A stretch of DNA of 64,000 bases from Amycolatopsis palatopharyngis (GTDB lineage: Bacteria > Actinomycetota > Actinomycetes > Mycobacteriales > Pseudonocardiaceae), in assembly GCF_003385185.1 (NCBI RefSeq), contig NZ_PQHZ01000010.1:124001-188000 (forward strand). The letters run 5' to 3'. This document shows, one piece after another, positions 1 to 8,043 of the stretch (the first letter of the stretch is position 1; each line of letters starts with the position of its first letter). Both the position numbers and the translations under genes were made by a program. The notes below the pieces were generated by a model. That model made no database searches and was not told the DNA's origin. It saw only the letters and a program-made list of their open reading frames with translations.

Positions 1-627
1 GTCGCCGAGCCAAGTGGCCAGCGCGCCGACCTCGGGTAGGACCCGGGTCGTGTTGACCTGCCACAGCCCGGCGAAGCGCTCCACCTGCCGTGCCACATAG
101 CCGTCCGGGCGGCCGAACGCGGCGAGCTCGCCGTGGCGTACGTCGATGCTGTGCAGCCGCACCAGGGTGTCGACCAGGGCGTGGCCGGTGGCGGCTCGGT
201 CGGCTGTGGAGTCCAGTCGTGTCGGGACGGTGTCGGTGATGACGATGCCGTCGAGATTCTCCATCAGGTAGAACGGCACGCCGAGGACCGACTCGTCGGC
301 GCACACCGCGAGGACGCGGGGGACCGGCACGCCGGCAGGGTGGAGCAGTTGCTGGATGCGTGCCTCACGAACCATGTCGTGGGTGGAGCGTGGCAACGGG
401 GGCCGGGGCCCGCGCCGGAGTACGACCTCCTCCTTCCCGCGGCTGAGCCGGTAGGTGATGTTCGACTGGCCGTCGCCGATCCGTTCCCACGCCAGGGGTC
501 CGTGGCCGATGCCGTGGGTGTCGAGGAACGTGGTGACGCGGTCCAGCACCAGCAGCGGGGGGTTCGGCAGTGCAGCTGCGTCGGCGGCGGTCGCGACGAC
601 CTCGACGCCGTCCGGAATGCTCAGCAT
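1..627 (-). CDS. APH-family small-molecule kinase, LvaA-like (3' end outside window)
   Basis: This is the N-terminal 209 residues of an aminoglycoside-phosphotransferase-fold kinase of the type found beside, or fused to, acyl-CoA dehydrogenases (ACAD10/11, LvaA). Visible features are the glycine-poor loop region IGDGQSNITYRL (about residues 50-61), the kinase lysine region with VVLRRGPRPP, and YLMENLDG in the hinge. The catalytic loop lies beyond the window edge. The ATG at 627 overlaps the TGA of the upstream dehydrogenase by one base (TGATG), so the two are translationally coupled. Family knowledge suggests it phosphorylates a 4-hydroxyacyl-CoA for the neighbouring dehydrogenase. The substrate is inferred from operon content only. 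Confidence 0.8.
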   Translation of the reverse strand, partial: MLSIPDGVEVVATAADAAALPNPPLLVLDRVTTFLDTHGIGHGPLAWERIGDGQSNITYRLSRGKEEVVLRRGPRPPLPRSTHDMVREARIQQLLHPAGVPVPRVLAVCADESVLGVPFYLMENLDGIVITDTVPTRLDSTADRAATGHALVDTLVRLHSIDVRHGELAAFGRPDGYVARQVERFAGLWQVNTTRVLPEVGALATWLGD

Positions 628-1865
628 CAGTGTGCGATCCCGTCCCGCACCACGGCGTGGCCCTGACGAGGCTCGCCGCCCTCGACGGCCCTCCGGCGAG
701 CCGTGGAGGCACGGCGCGCGATCGCCCACTTGTGCGTCTCATTCGGACCGTCGTAGATGCGGAACGGGCGTACCTCGTTGAGGTATTGGGCCAGCGGCAG
801 GCCGTCCGACACGCCGTCGCCGCCACAGATCTGGACTGCGCGGTCGATCACCCGATGGATGGCGTCGGAGCAGTGCACCTTCGCCACCGACGACATGGCC
901 GAACCGGACCTGGGGTCGGTTTCCAGCAGCTGCGCGGTCTTACTGATGATCGCGTCGGAGGTCTCGATGTCGATCACGGACTCGGCGATCAGGTGCTGTG
1001 CCAGGCCAAGGTCCTTCATCGGGGCGCCGAACAGCTCGCGCTCCTGCGCGCGGTCCAGCGCGATGTCGAGGGACCGGCGTGCCAGCCCCAGCCACCGCAT
1101 GCAGTGCGTGAGCCGGGCCGGGCCGAGGCGGACCTGGGCGTACCGGAAGCCCTGCCCCACCTCACCGAGCACCGCGTCGTCGTCGACCTCGCAGCCCTCG
1201 AAGTACAGGTGCGGGTGGCCGCCGGCGATGGAGCGGTCCATGGTGTGAATCGGCTCGCCGAGCCGGACTCCGGGGCTTTCCATGTCTACCAAGAACATCG
1301 TGGCGCCGGCCGGTGCGTCACCGTCGGCTTCGGTATGTGCCATGACGATGCAGAAGGCGGCGCCGACCGCACCGCTGGTGAAGCGCTTGTGCCCATCGAT
1401 GATCCAGCGGCCGCTCCGACGGGTGGCGGTGGTCTGCAGCGCGGCCGGATCGGAGCCGGCGCCGGGGTGCGGCTCGGTCATCCCGAAGCAGGAGCGTGCC
1501 TCGCCTGCCGCCAGCGGGGCGAGGTAGCGGCGCTTCTGCTCCTCGGTGGCGACGAGGTTGAGCATGTGCATGTTGCCCTCGTCGGGGGCCATACAGTTGA
1601 GCACGCTCGGGCCGATGGGGGAGTATCCGGCCTCCTGGAACACCGGTGACCAGTGCTCGATCGGGAGCCCCTGCCCGCCGTACTCGCGGGGGACGTGCGG
1701 GGCGAAGACCTTGGCCTCCTTGGCCGCGGCCTGGAGCTTCTCGCGGGTCGCCTGGGGCAGCTGCTGCCCGGGCGCCGGCTCGTGGGCCATCACGGTGTCA
1801 CGGATGAACCGACGGGTGCGCAGTCGTAGGTCCGCCACCTCGGGTGGCAGGCGGTCCGGATTCAT
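627..1865 (-). CDS. acyl-CoA dehydrogenase family protein, ACAD11/LvaC-like
   Basis: A 412-residue flavoprotein of normal ACAD length. The middle domain contains CFGMTEPHPGAGSDP (about residues 138-152), and WIIDGHKRFTSGA follows. The C-terminal helical domain has QICGGDGVSDGLPL and the closing motif RIYDGPNETHKWAIARR. In that last motif an Asp stands where many ACADs carry their catalytic Glu, as is common in the ACAD10/11-type branch that sits with APH kinases. It lies 19 bp after the SDR gene and overlaps the APH gene by one base. In an lva-type pathway it would eliminate phosphate from 4-phosphoacyl-CoA and rehydrate the product rather than act as a simple oxidase. The ACAD family is certain; this particular role is inferred. 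Confidence 0.9.
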   Translation of the reverse strand: MNPDRLPPEVADLRLRTRRFIRDTVMAHEPAPGQQLPQATREKLQAAAKEAKVFAPHVPREYGGQGLPIEHWSPVFQEAGYSPIGPSVLNCMAPDEGNMHMLNLVATEEQKRRYLAPLAAGEARSCFGMTEPHPGAGSDPAALQTTATRRSGRWIIDGHKRFTSGAVGAAFCIVMAHTEADGDAPAGATMFLVDMESPGVRLGEPIHTMDRSIAGGHPHLYFEGCEVDDDAVLGEVGQGFRYAQVRLGPARLTHCMRWLGLARRSLDIALDRAQERELFGAPMKDLGLAQHLIAESVIDIETSDAIISKTAQLLETDPRSGSAMSSVAKVHCSDAIHRVIDRAVQICGGDGVSDGLPLAQYLNEVRPFRIYDGPNETHKWAIARRASTARRRAVEGGEPRQGHAVVRDGIAH

Positions 1866-1884
1866 GTGGTGTGTTTCCTCTCGA

Positions 1885-2658
1885 TCAGGCGGTGCCGCCG
1901 ACGGTCTGCAGCCCGCCGTCGACAGTGATGACGTGACCGGTCACCCAGGCCGCGTCATCGGAGGCGAGGTAGGTGACCGCTGCCGCGACGTCGTCGGGCT
2001 GGCCCAGCCTTTTCATCGGGTACATCGCGGCCGTCTCGGCCTCCTTGCCCTCGTAGAGCGCCTTGGCGAACTGCGTCTTCACCACGGCAGGGGCGACGGC
2101 GTTGACCCTGATGTTCGGGCCGAGCTCGGCGGCGAGGGTGCGAGTCAGGTGCGCGAGGGCGGCCTTGCTGACGCCGTACATGCCGATGCCTGGGGCAGGT
2201 GTCTCGCCGGTGACCGAGGACAGGTTCACCACGCTGCCGCGGTCGGCGAAGCCGGTCCCGGGACGTCGTACCGCCTCCTGCACCCAGGCCAGGGAGGTCA
2301 GTACGTTGACCTCCAGGATCTTGCGGGCGGCGGCGAGGTCGAGGTCGATCAGCGGCCCGTATGCCGGGTTGATGCCGGCGTTGTTGACCAGGATGTCGAG
2401 TCCGCCGAACTCCTCGACGACTCGGTCGAACACTTCCTGCCGATGCCCGGCGTCGTCGGCCTTGCCGGGCATGGTGACGACGCTGCCCTCGGGCATGGTG
2501 GCCGCGGCCTCGGCCAGCGGTTCGGCGTTACGGGCGGTGATGCAGACCCGGGCGCCCTCGCGCACGAGACGCTGCGCGATGGCCAGCCCGATCCCACGGC
2601 TGGCTCCGGTCACGATCGCGATCCGGCCCTCGAGCCGGTTCTGGACATGCTGATTCAC
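1885..2658 (-). CDS. short-chain dehydrogenase/reductase (FabG/LvaD-like)
   Basis: A 257-residue classical SDR. Residues 10-27 form the Rossmann NAD(P) site GRIAIVTGASRGIGLAI. NNAG follows near residue 90, the catalytic Ser-Tyr-Lys is seen as NLSSVTG and YGVSKAAL, and the family ending VTGHVITVDGGLQTVGG is intact. It probably interconverts a keto and a hydroxy acyl-CoA. The gene lies between the CoA ligase and the ACAD, with 51 bp to the ligase and 19 bp to the ACAD, so it is part of the same operon. By analogy with lvaD it would reduce the 4-ketoacyl-CoA. A general 3-ketoacyl reductase or alcohol dehydrogenase role cannot be excluded. Confidence 0.9.
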   Translation of the reverse strand: MNQHVQNRLEGRIAIVTGASRGIGLAIAQRLVREGARVCITARNAEPLAEAAATMPEGSVVTMPGKADDAGHRQEVFDRVVEEFGGLDILVNNAGINPAYGPLIDLDLAAARKILEVNVLTSLAWVQEAVRRPGTGFADRGSVVNLSSVTGETPAPGIGMYGVSKAALAHLTRTLAAELGPNIRVNAVAPAVVKTQFAKALYEGKEAETAAMYPMKRLGQPDDVAAAVTYLASDDAAWVTGHVITVDGGLQTVGGTA

Positions 2659-2709
2659 ACGGTGCCTTTCATGCAGCTTGCTGCTTGCCGGATCTGTTTG
2701 CGCGCGGAT

Positions 2710-4371
2710 TCAGCGGCCGGCATCGGCGGCGGCGCTTTCCCGCAGCACGTTGCGGCGGATCTTGCCGGTCTGGGTCTTGGGCAGTTCGGGGATGATGTGC
2801 ACGGTTCTTGGCGACTTGTAGGCCGCCAACCGCTCCCGGGTGAAGGTGATGAGTTCCTCGCCGGTCGCCTCGCTTCCGGCCGTGAGCGACACGTACGCGA
2901 CCACGCTCTCGCCGCGGTAGTCGTCCGGTTCGCCGACCACCGCGGCCTCGTGCACCGCTGGGTGCTCGTAGAGCGCGTCCTCCACCTCCCGGGGCCACAC
3001 CTTGTAGCCGGAGACGTTGATCTGGTCCTTGAGCCGGTCGACCAGGTAGACCCAGCCCTGCTCGTCGATGATCGCCCCGTCGCCGGTACGGAGTCGGCCG
3101 CCGGGCATCGTGGCGGATGTGGCCTCGGGCTTGTTCCAGTAGCCGGGCACCACCGCGGGGCCGCTCAGCTCGAGTTCGCCCTGCTCTCCCGGGGGCAGTG
3201 GGGTGCCACCGGCGTCGACGACCCGGGCGTTCAGGTTGGGCAGCGGAACCCCGATCGAGAGCGTCCCGCTGGGCTGGTGCACCGGGGCCCGCACTCCCGG
3301 CGGTACGGCGATCACCGCCGAGCTGGTCTCGGTCATGCCGTAACCGTTGTGGATGTAGACCCCGAACCGCTCCTCGAACCGGTCGACGGTGGCCGGCGGG
3401 ATCGGCGCCCCACCGGAATAGAGTGCCTTGGCCGAGGCGAAGTGCTCCCGAGTCGCGTGCGGTAGCTCGTAGAGGGCGTTGTATGCGGTGATGGAGCCGA
3501 TGGTGAAGGTCATCTCGTGCTCGGCGAACGCGTCCAGCGTCACCTCCGCCTGGAACCGATTGGCCAGTACCAGGGTCGTGTCGGCGAGCAGGGCGATGCT
3601 GGCGTTCACCACCACACCGGTGATGTGGAACAGGGGCGCCATGGCGAAGACCACGTCTCCCGGCTCCAACCCGATCCAGGCGCCGTAGGTGGAGGTCACC
3701 GCGAGCAGATTGCCGTGGGTGTTCATCGCACCCTTCGGCGGTCCGGTGGTGCCGGAGGTGTAGGCCAGCAGCGCGACGTCGTCGCGGGTGAGGTCGACCG
3801 CCGCCGGGCGAGAGCCGCGGAACCTGTTGACCAGTTCGACCAGGTCGCCCTGCCGGGCTGCCATCGAGCGCTCGGTTGTGGGGAAGATCCTTGGGTCGTT
3901 GCGGGTCTGGTAATCCAGCGCCGAGGTACTCACCAGCCAGCCGACGGTGCCCTCGGTGAGGGTCTGCGTGAGCTCTTCCACGTCGGTGTCGGCGCAGACC
4001 AGCCCGATGGCCCCGGAGTCGTCGACGAGGCGGCGCAGCTCCTGGCGCCGGTACATCGGGTTGAGGATCAGGGCGGTGGCGCCGAGCTTCCACAGGGCCA
4101 GCAGGACGATCGCGTACTGCGGAATGTTCTGCAGGTATATGCCGACGCGGTCACCCCTGCCGGCGCCAAGGGACTGCAGAGCGACCGCGAGCGCGTCGGA
4201 CTCCTCGTCGAGCTGTCGCGCGGTCAGCTCGCCGTCGAAGTAAGCCAGCGCGACGCTGTCCGGGTTCCGCTCGACCCGCGCATGCCAGGCATCGACCAGC
4301 GACGCGTGCCGGACCGGCATCCTGGCGTCGACATCCGGCGGGTACAGGGATGTCCACGACTTCGGCTCCAC
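2710..4371 (-). CDS. acyl-CoA synthetase (AMP-forming), first gene of the lva-like operon
   Basis: A 553-residue adenylate-forming ligase. The ATP-binding loop LAYTSGTTGPPKGAMNTHG (about residues 176-194), the adenine motif YGMTETSSA, the hinge RTGDGAIIDEQGWVYLVDR and the C-terminal lysine motif KTQTGKIRRNVLR are all intact. It activates a carboxylic acid to its CoA thioester. The GTG start at 4371 follows a purine-rich leader (gaggga, about 10 bases upstream), and the divergent promoter region with a palindrome lies immediately 5'. As the first gene in the operon it sets substrate entry, and the downstream kinase/ACAD/SDR set suggests a 4-keto or 4-hydroxy acid. Chain length cannot be read from the sequence. 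Confidence 0.92.
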   Translation of the reverse strand: MEPKSWTSLYPPDVDARMPVRHASLVDAWHARVERNPDSVALAYFDGELTARQLDEESDALAVALQSLGAGRGDRVGIYLQNIPQYAIVLLALWKLGATALILNPMYRRQELRRLVDDSGAIGLVCADTDVEELTQTLTEGTVGWLVSTSALDYQTRNDPRIFPTTERSMAARQGDLVELVNRFRGSRPAAVDLTRDDVALLAYTSGTTGPPKGAMNTHGNLLAVTSTYGAWIGLEPGDVVFAMAPLFHITGVVVNASIALLADTTLVLANRFQAEVTLDAFAEHEMTFTIGSITAYNALYELPHATREHFASAKALYSGGAPIPPATVDRFEERFGVYIHNGYGMTETSSAVIAVPPGVRAPVHQPSGTLSIGVPLPNLNARVVDAGGTPLPPGEQGELELSGPAVVPGYWNKPEATSATMPGGRLRTGDGAIIDEQGWVYLVDRLKDQINVSGYKVWPREVEDALYEHPAVHEAAVVGEPDDYRGESVVAYVSLTAGSEATGEELITFTRERLAAYKSPRTVHIIPELPKTQTGKIRRNVLRESAAADAGR

Positions 4372-4415
4372 GTCACAACTCCCTCTTGGTAGATCGACGG
4401 CACTTCACGCGACAG

Positions 4416-4433
4416 ACCGAGCGCTCGATCGGT
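4416..4433. promoter_or_regulatory. probable TetR operator between ligase and regulator genes
   Basis: An 18-base interrupted palindrome with arms ACCGA and TCGGT flanks a centre containing the perfect palindrome GAGCGCTC. It lies between the divergent ligase (start 4371) and TetR gene (start 4517). The position suits repression of both promoters. The site is seen directly; binding by the neighbouring regulator is inferred. Confidence 0.5.
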
Positions 4434-4516
4434 TGAGGCGTTACTGTTGACTACAGCACGAGGTCTGTCAAGGGGGTGGCCGCTTGGCGGGCATACTGGG
4501 GCGCCGATAGAAAGGG

Positions 4517-5152
4517 GTGGACACCATCGCAACTGAGACGCATAGCCGAGTTGACGCTGACTGGCGCGACTACTCGCAGAACGTCATGCCGCCGATCCTC
4601 GACGCCGCCCTCACCTGCTTCGTCGAGCACGGCTACCACGGCACCACGATCCGGACGGTCGCGGCCAGTGCGAATCTCTCCGTCCCAGGGCTGTACCACC
4701 ACTACCCCTCGAAGCAAGCACTCCTCGTCGCCATCGTCGACACGGCAATGGTCGATCTCTGGAGGCGGAGCTTGGCGGCGCTGGATGAGGCGGGAGAAGA
4801 CGCACGCCGCCGCCTCGACCTGCTCGTCGAATGTCTAGTGCTCTTCCATGCCCATCGGCGCGAACTGGCGTTCATCGCCTACAACGAAATCCGCAGCCTG
4901 CTCGGTGACGCGCGGGAAGCACACATCGCCGCCCGTGACCGCCAGCAGCGCCTGATGGACAACATCATTGACGCGGGTGTTGAGCAGACGCTGTTCTCCG
5001 CCCCCTTTCCCCGCGAGATCAGTCGCGCCGTGGTGACGATGTGCACCGGTGTTTCGCAGTGGTACCGACCTGGCGGGGAACTGACGCCTCATGAGCTCGC
5101 GGAGAAGTACCGGACGATGGTGAGGATGGCGGTCGGCGCGACCGAGCGGTAA
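4517..5152 (+). CDS. TetR/AcrR-family transcriptional regulator
   Basis: A 211-residue TetR protein. The N-terminal domain (about residues 22-70) reads ILDAALTCFVEHGYHGTTIR, then VAASANLSVPGLYHHYPSKQ, the standard helix-turn-helix with the YxHYxSK signature. The remainder is a helical ligand-binding domain. The start is GTG at 4517, preceded by AAAGGG. It is transcribed away from the ligase operon across a 145-bp gap holding a palindrome, so it probably represses that operon and itself. The ligand is likely an acyl-CoA of the pathway (inference). The next gene downstream is decayed, so it appears monocistronic. Confidence 0.9.
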   Translation: MDTIATETHSRVDADWRDYSQNVMPPILDAALTCFVEHGYHGTTIRTVAASANLSVPGLYHHYPSKQALLVAIVDTAMVDLWRRSLAALDEAGEDARRRLDLLVECLVLFHAHRRELAFIAYNEIRSLLGDAREAHIAARDRQQRLMDNIIDAGVEQTLFSAPFPREISRAVVTMCTGVSQWYRPGGELTPHELAEKYRTMVRMAVGATER

Positions 5153-5191
5153 GGGACGCGAGATAGTTGCCCGGTGGGAATTGACGCGTAG

Positions 5192-5396
5192 AAGGCATTC
5201 GCATTCCGTCGCAGCAACATGGAAGCGTTGAGTGCCGAACTCGTCGGGCGCCACTCGATATTTGACCCCGGGGCTGTCCTCGCCGTGTCACTTCCGCTGG
5301 CCGTGCTGGTGATCGGTGCGGAGAACGCGCAGGCAATGGGTGCGTTGATGTCAGCGGGCTTCCGGCCGCCCGCCAATGCCATGTCACTGGTCAGAG
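5192..5396 (+). pseudogene. fragment of a BenE-like (benzoate/H+ symporter) membrane protein
   Basis: An open frame from about 5192 to 5396 encodes a hydrophobic stretch with LAVSLPLAVLVIGAENAQAM followed by GFRPPANAMSLV, which resembles the helix-loop region of BenE-type benzoate transporters (ENAQ, GYRPPVNAM). Only about 65 residues remain, with no start of a full-length gene upstream and no membrane helices downstream. The neighbouring transposase scrap on the opposite strand suggests the gene was cut by an insertion. The family call rests on a short stretch. Confidence 0.4.
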
Positions 5397-5409
5397 CTCT
5401 ATTTCTCCG

Positions 5410-5580
5410 CGCTCGGTTTCGTCGAAGTATCGCGCCAGTATCGCGCTCGCCGGTCTCAGCTTGGGGCATCCAGTTCCGCAGACACGATTCGCTGATCCCG
5501 AGACGCTTCGCCAGCTCAACGACCGGTTTCTCACTCCCGGACATGAGCACCAGTTTGTCTGGGGATGGAGCTCCCTCGTC
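5410..5580 (-). pseudogene. IS3-type OrfA (helix-turn-helix) remnant
   Basis: On the minus strand the frame contains GSEKPVVELAKRLGISESCL followed by RNWMPQAE. This is the helix-turn-helix of IS3-family OrfA proteins (VAELARELGVSESTLRNWVKQA type). No DDE-domain OrfB adjoins it and the frame runs into the decayed BenE-like region, so this is a scar and not an active element. Confidence 0.5.
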
Positions 5581-5609
5581 TACTTTGTGGCGGCTCCAGT
5601 CCGTCGAGA

Positions 5610-7277
5610 TCACTCATTTATTGCGACGAGCACCCGTGTCACGGTCACCGCCGATACCAGCAACACGGCTGCTGGCGGCAGTGTCAGCCGCAGGACCCGC
5701 CCTACCTCCCTGCCCACGCCTACGGCGCTCAACCCCAACAGGATGACGACCGGGGCCAACGAGTTGCCGATGTTGCCGCCGGCAAGCTGACCGGCGAGCA
5801 GGTCTGTGGGTCGCTGGTCCAGTAGCTGAGCGACCTCTGCCTGCAATGCGCTGAACAGCGCGTTGGAGCTGGTCGTCGAGCCGGTGACGAAGGAGCCCAT
5901 CGCCCCGATCAGGGGCGCCACAAGCGGGTAACTGGAGCCTGCTACGTCGGCGATCCCTTGGGCCATCGTGCGCACCATGCCGGTATCCACGAGAACACCG
6001 GCCAGCGAGGTCAGGAGGATTACCGATGGTGCGGTCTTCCAGGTCTGGCGCAACGCACCACGCCAGACCGGTCGCCAAGTGCCTGCCCGCCACCGCCCTC
6101 GCGCCCACCACACCAGAACGCTCGCCAGGCAGGCGAGTAGCAGGAACGTTCCGGGGTGGCCCAGTACCGCAATCGGGCTATAAGTCGAGACCGCCTCGTT
6201 GCGCACCTGCGCACCACCGCCCGTGGCGGGGAAGGAGGGGCCGATCAGCAGATTCTCCTTGGCCCACGAGCGCAGAGCGGGAGGGAGGAACACCGTCAGG
6301 GCGATGACCGCCAGCAGGACGTACGGCACTGCGGCGTTGCCTGCGCGGGCACGGGTCTGATCGGCTCCCACGGTCTCCTGGACCTTCTCCTGTTCGCCTG
6401 AGCGCACGGTGTCCGGGAGTCCCGGTGCCACCAAAGTTGCTGTCTTCGGGTGGGGCAGCACGCGCACCAGCAGCACGGCGCCGATTCCGGCGGCGCCGGC
6501 ACACAGGGACGCGATCCCCGGCTCGAGCTGGGCCACGATCAGTTGCGCCATCGCCATGGTGGGGCCTGTGACCGCCAGCATCCAGGCGCCCTCCCGCAGC
6601 CCGCGCCACCCGTCATGCATGAGCGCGACGAGTACACCCGCGAGGATGCAGTTGACCCCCAGCACGATGGCACCCGAGGTGGCGAAAGCGGCGATACCGT
6701 TCGCGTCAAGTCCGGCGGTGAGAGCGCCCATATAGAAGGAGGAACCCATGGATCCGAAGCCGACGGCCCAGTGATAACCGATCAGCGACAGGGCCACGGC
6801 GCGGACCGGCCGGACTCCGATCGCCACCAGCAGTGGTGCCGCCACGGCGATTGGCGTGCCGAAGCCGGAGACACCCTGGATGAAGGACGGCAGGACCCAG
6901 GCCAGCAGCAGCACGGTGGCCGTTCTGGTGGGAAGCAGGGATGACAGAGCTCGCCCGAGCTCCTTCATGCCCATCCTGGCTGTCAGGTGGTGCATCAAGA
7001 GGGCGGGCCCGATGACGTAGAGGATCCAGACTCCTACCCAGGCGCCCTTGCCCAGCCCGACGGCGACGGTCTGCATGTCGGCGTCGAACACCAGCATCCC
7101 GACCACCAACGCTCCGGCCACGGTGAGCAGGGCGTTGACCAGTGTCGACCACCGGCCCCACAGAACCAGGGTCAGCAAGACCAGCACCGGGCTCGCTGCG
7201 AGCAGCCAGCGTCCGAGCGGGACGCCGGTTATCTCCTGCATGACTCCCTGCACAGGAACCGCCTCAATCCATGGCAT
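5610..7277 (-). CDS. lctP: L-lactate permease family transporter
   Basis: A polytopic membrane protein of 555 residues from the ATG at 7277. It has about 13 hydrophobic segments and matches LctP-family landmarks: VWILYVIGPALLMHHL, SGFGTPIAVAAPLLVAIG, SLIGYHWAVGFGSMGSSFYM, and near the C-terminus GAMGSFVTGSTTSSNALFSA followed by QLAGGNIGNSLAPVVI. The family imports lactate or glycolate by proton symport. An upstream GTG/ATG at 7343 would add 22 residues, but a GntR-type palindrome lies at 7289-7296, which argues for the 7277 start. It is divergent from the GntR gene, which probably regulates it. Confidence 0.88.
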   Translation of the reverse strand: MPWIEAVPVQGVMQEITGVPLGRWLLAASPVLVLLTLVLWGRWSTLVNALLTVAGALVVGMLVFDADMQTVAVGLGKGAWVGVWILYVIGPALLMHHLTARMGMKELGRALSSLLPTRTATVLLLAWVLPSFIQGVSGFGTPIAVAAPLLVAIGVRPVRAVALSLIGYHWAVGFGSMGSSFYMGALTAGLDANGIAAFATSGAIVLGVNCILAGVLVALMHDGWRGLREGAWMLAVTGPTMAMAQLIVAQLEPGIASLCAGAAGIGAVLLVRVLPHPKTATLVAPGLPDTVRSGEQEKVQETVGADQTRARAGNAAVPYVLLAVIALTVFLPPALRSWAKENLLIGPSFPATGGGAQVRNEAVSTYSPIAVLGHPGTFLLLACLASVLVWWARGRWRAGTWRPVWRGALRQTWKTAPSVILLTSLAGVLVDTGMVRTMAQGIADVAGSSYPLVAPLIGAMGSFVTGSTTSSNALFSALQAEVAQLLDQRPTDLLAGQLAGGNIGNSLAPVVILLGLSAVGVGREVGRVLRLTLPPAAVLLVSAVTVTRVLVAINE

Positions 7278-7288
7278 GGCTTGTCTTT

Positions 7289-7296
7289 CGTATACG
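7289..7296. promoter_or_regulatory. GntR-type operator core, CGTATACG
   Basis: A perfect 8-bp palindrome lies 12 bases upstream of the lctP start and 55 bases upstream of the divergent GntR start. Its GTATAC core is identical to the centre of the 16-bp palindrome in the tctC promoter (13092-13107). GntR/FCD proteins often bind such cores, so this is probably where the neighbouring regulator controls lctP and itself. Confidence 0.5.
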
Positions 7297-7350
7297 GTTT
7301 GGATGGGAGCAAAGGTTCTGGGCTCCAGGGCCAGAAGGAGCACGGACGAT

Positions 7351-8019
7351 ATGGGTAAGGGCGAGATGACGATCGGCGGCCGGCACCTGTCGCTGCGGGA
7401 TCAAGTGATGGTCGAGTTGAGAAGCCGAATCGTCAACGGCCACTACCCGCCAGGGGAGCGGCTCAGGGAGGAGCGTCTCGCAGACGACTTCGGCGTCTCG
7501 CGCAATCCGGTACGCGAAGCGCTACGTGTGGTCGAGGCCGAGGGATTCATCGAGATGCTTCCGCGGCGCGGAGCCATCGTGCGTACTCCTGACCTCGACT
7601 CGGTCCGGGACATGTTCATGGTGCGTGGCCGATTGGAGACTCTCGCCGCGCGGCTGGCCGCCGAGCGCGCCACACCGGACGATGTCGCCTCCCTGCGGGA
7701 GTTGCTCTCCCGTGCCCGCGAAGCCACCGATGCTGAGGACTTCGCGCAAGTTTCGGAACTGAACAGTGCGCTGCACCTGAGAGTGATCGAGATCAGCGGA
7801 AACAGGTGGTTGGCCTCAATCGCCACCTCTATGTACCTGCACGTGCAATGGGTGTTCCGTATCTCTGCCGCCGATCGCGCCCCCCACTCCTGGGCAGAGC
7901 ACACCCAGTTAGTTGACGCCATCGCTGCCGGTAATGCCGAAGAGGCCGAGGCGGCCGCGTGGAGACACGTGAACATGGCGGGTTCGGCCGCTTCGGAGAG
8001 TCTTCGCTCCTTCAAGTGA
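7351..8019 (+). CDS. GntR-family (FCD domain) transcriptional regulator
   Basis: A 222-residue regulator. The winged helix (about residues 12-80) includes LRDQVMVELRSRIVNGHYPP, GERLREERLADDFGVSRNPV and REALRVVEAEGFIEMLPRRG. The all-helical FCD ligand domain follows (about 95-215) with the metal-ligand type histidines in SALHLRVIEISGN and WAEHTQLVDAIAAGN. ATG 7351 is preceded by AGAAGGAG; an in-frame ATG at 7366 is the alternative. It is divergent from lctP and convergent with the gamma-glutamyltransferase gene. Shared GTATAC palindromes suggest it controls both lctP and the tctCBA operon. The effector is probably an organic acid imported by these systems (inference). Confidence 0.92.
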   Translation: MGKGEMTIGGRHLSLRDQVMVELRSRIVNGHYPPGERLREERLADDFGVSRNPVREALRVVEAEGFIEMLPRRGAIVRTPDLDSVRDMFMVRGRLETLAARLAAERATPDDVASLRELLSRAREATDAEDFAQVSELNSALHLRVIEISGNRWLASIATSMYLHVQWVFRISAADRAPHSWAEHTQLVDAIAAGNAEEAEAAAWRHVNMAGSAASESLRSFK

Positions 8020-8043
8020 GCGGCGCCGCCCAGCGCGGCACTT

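Noticed and set aside
1546-3465. Long plus-strand open frame (639 codons) opposite the SDR and ligase genes
   Set aside because: It is antisense to well-supported genes, has low-complexity composition and no family motif. High GC creates such shadows.
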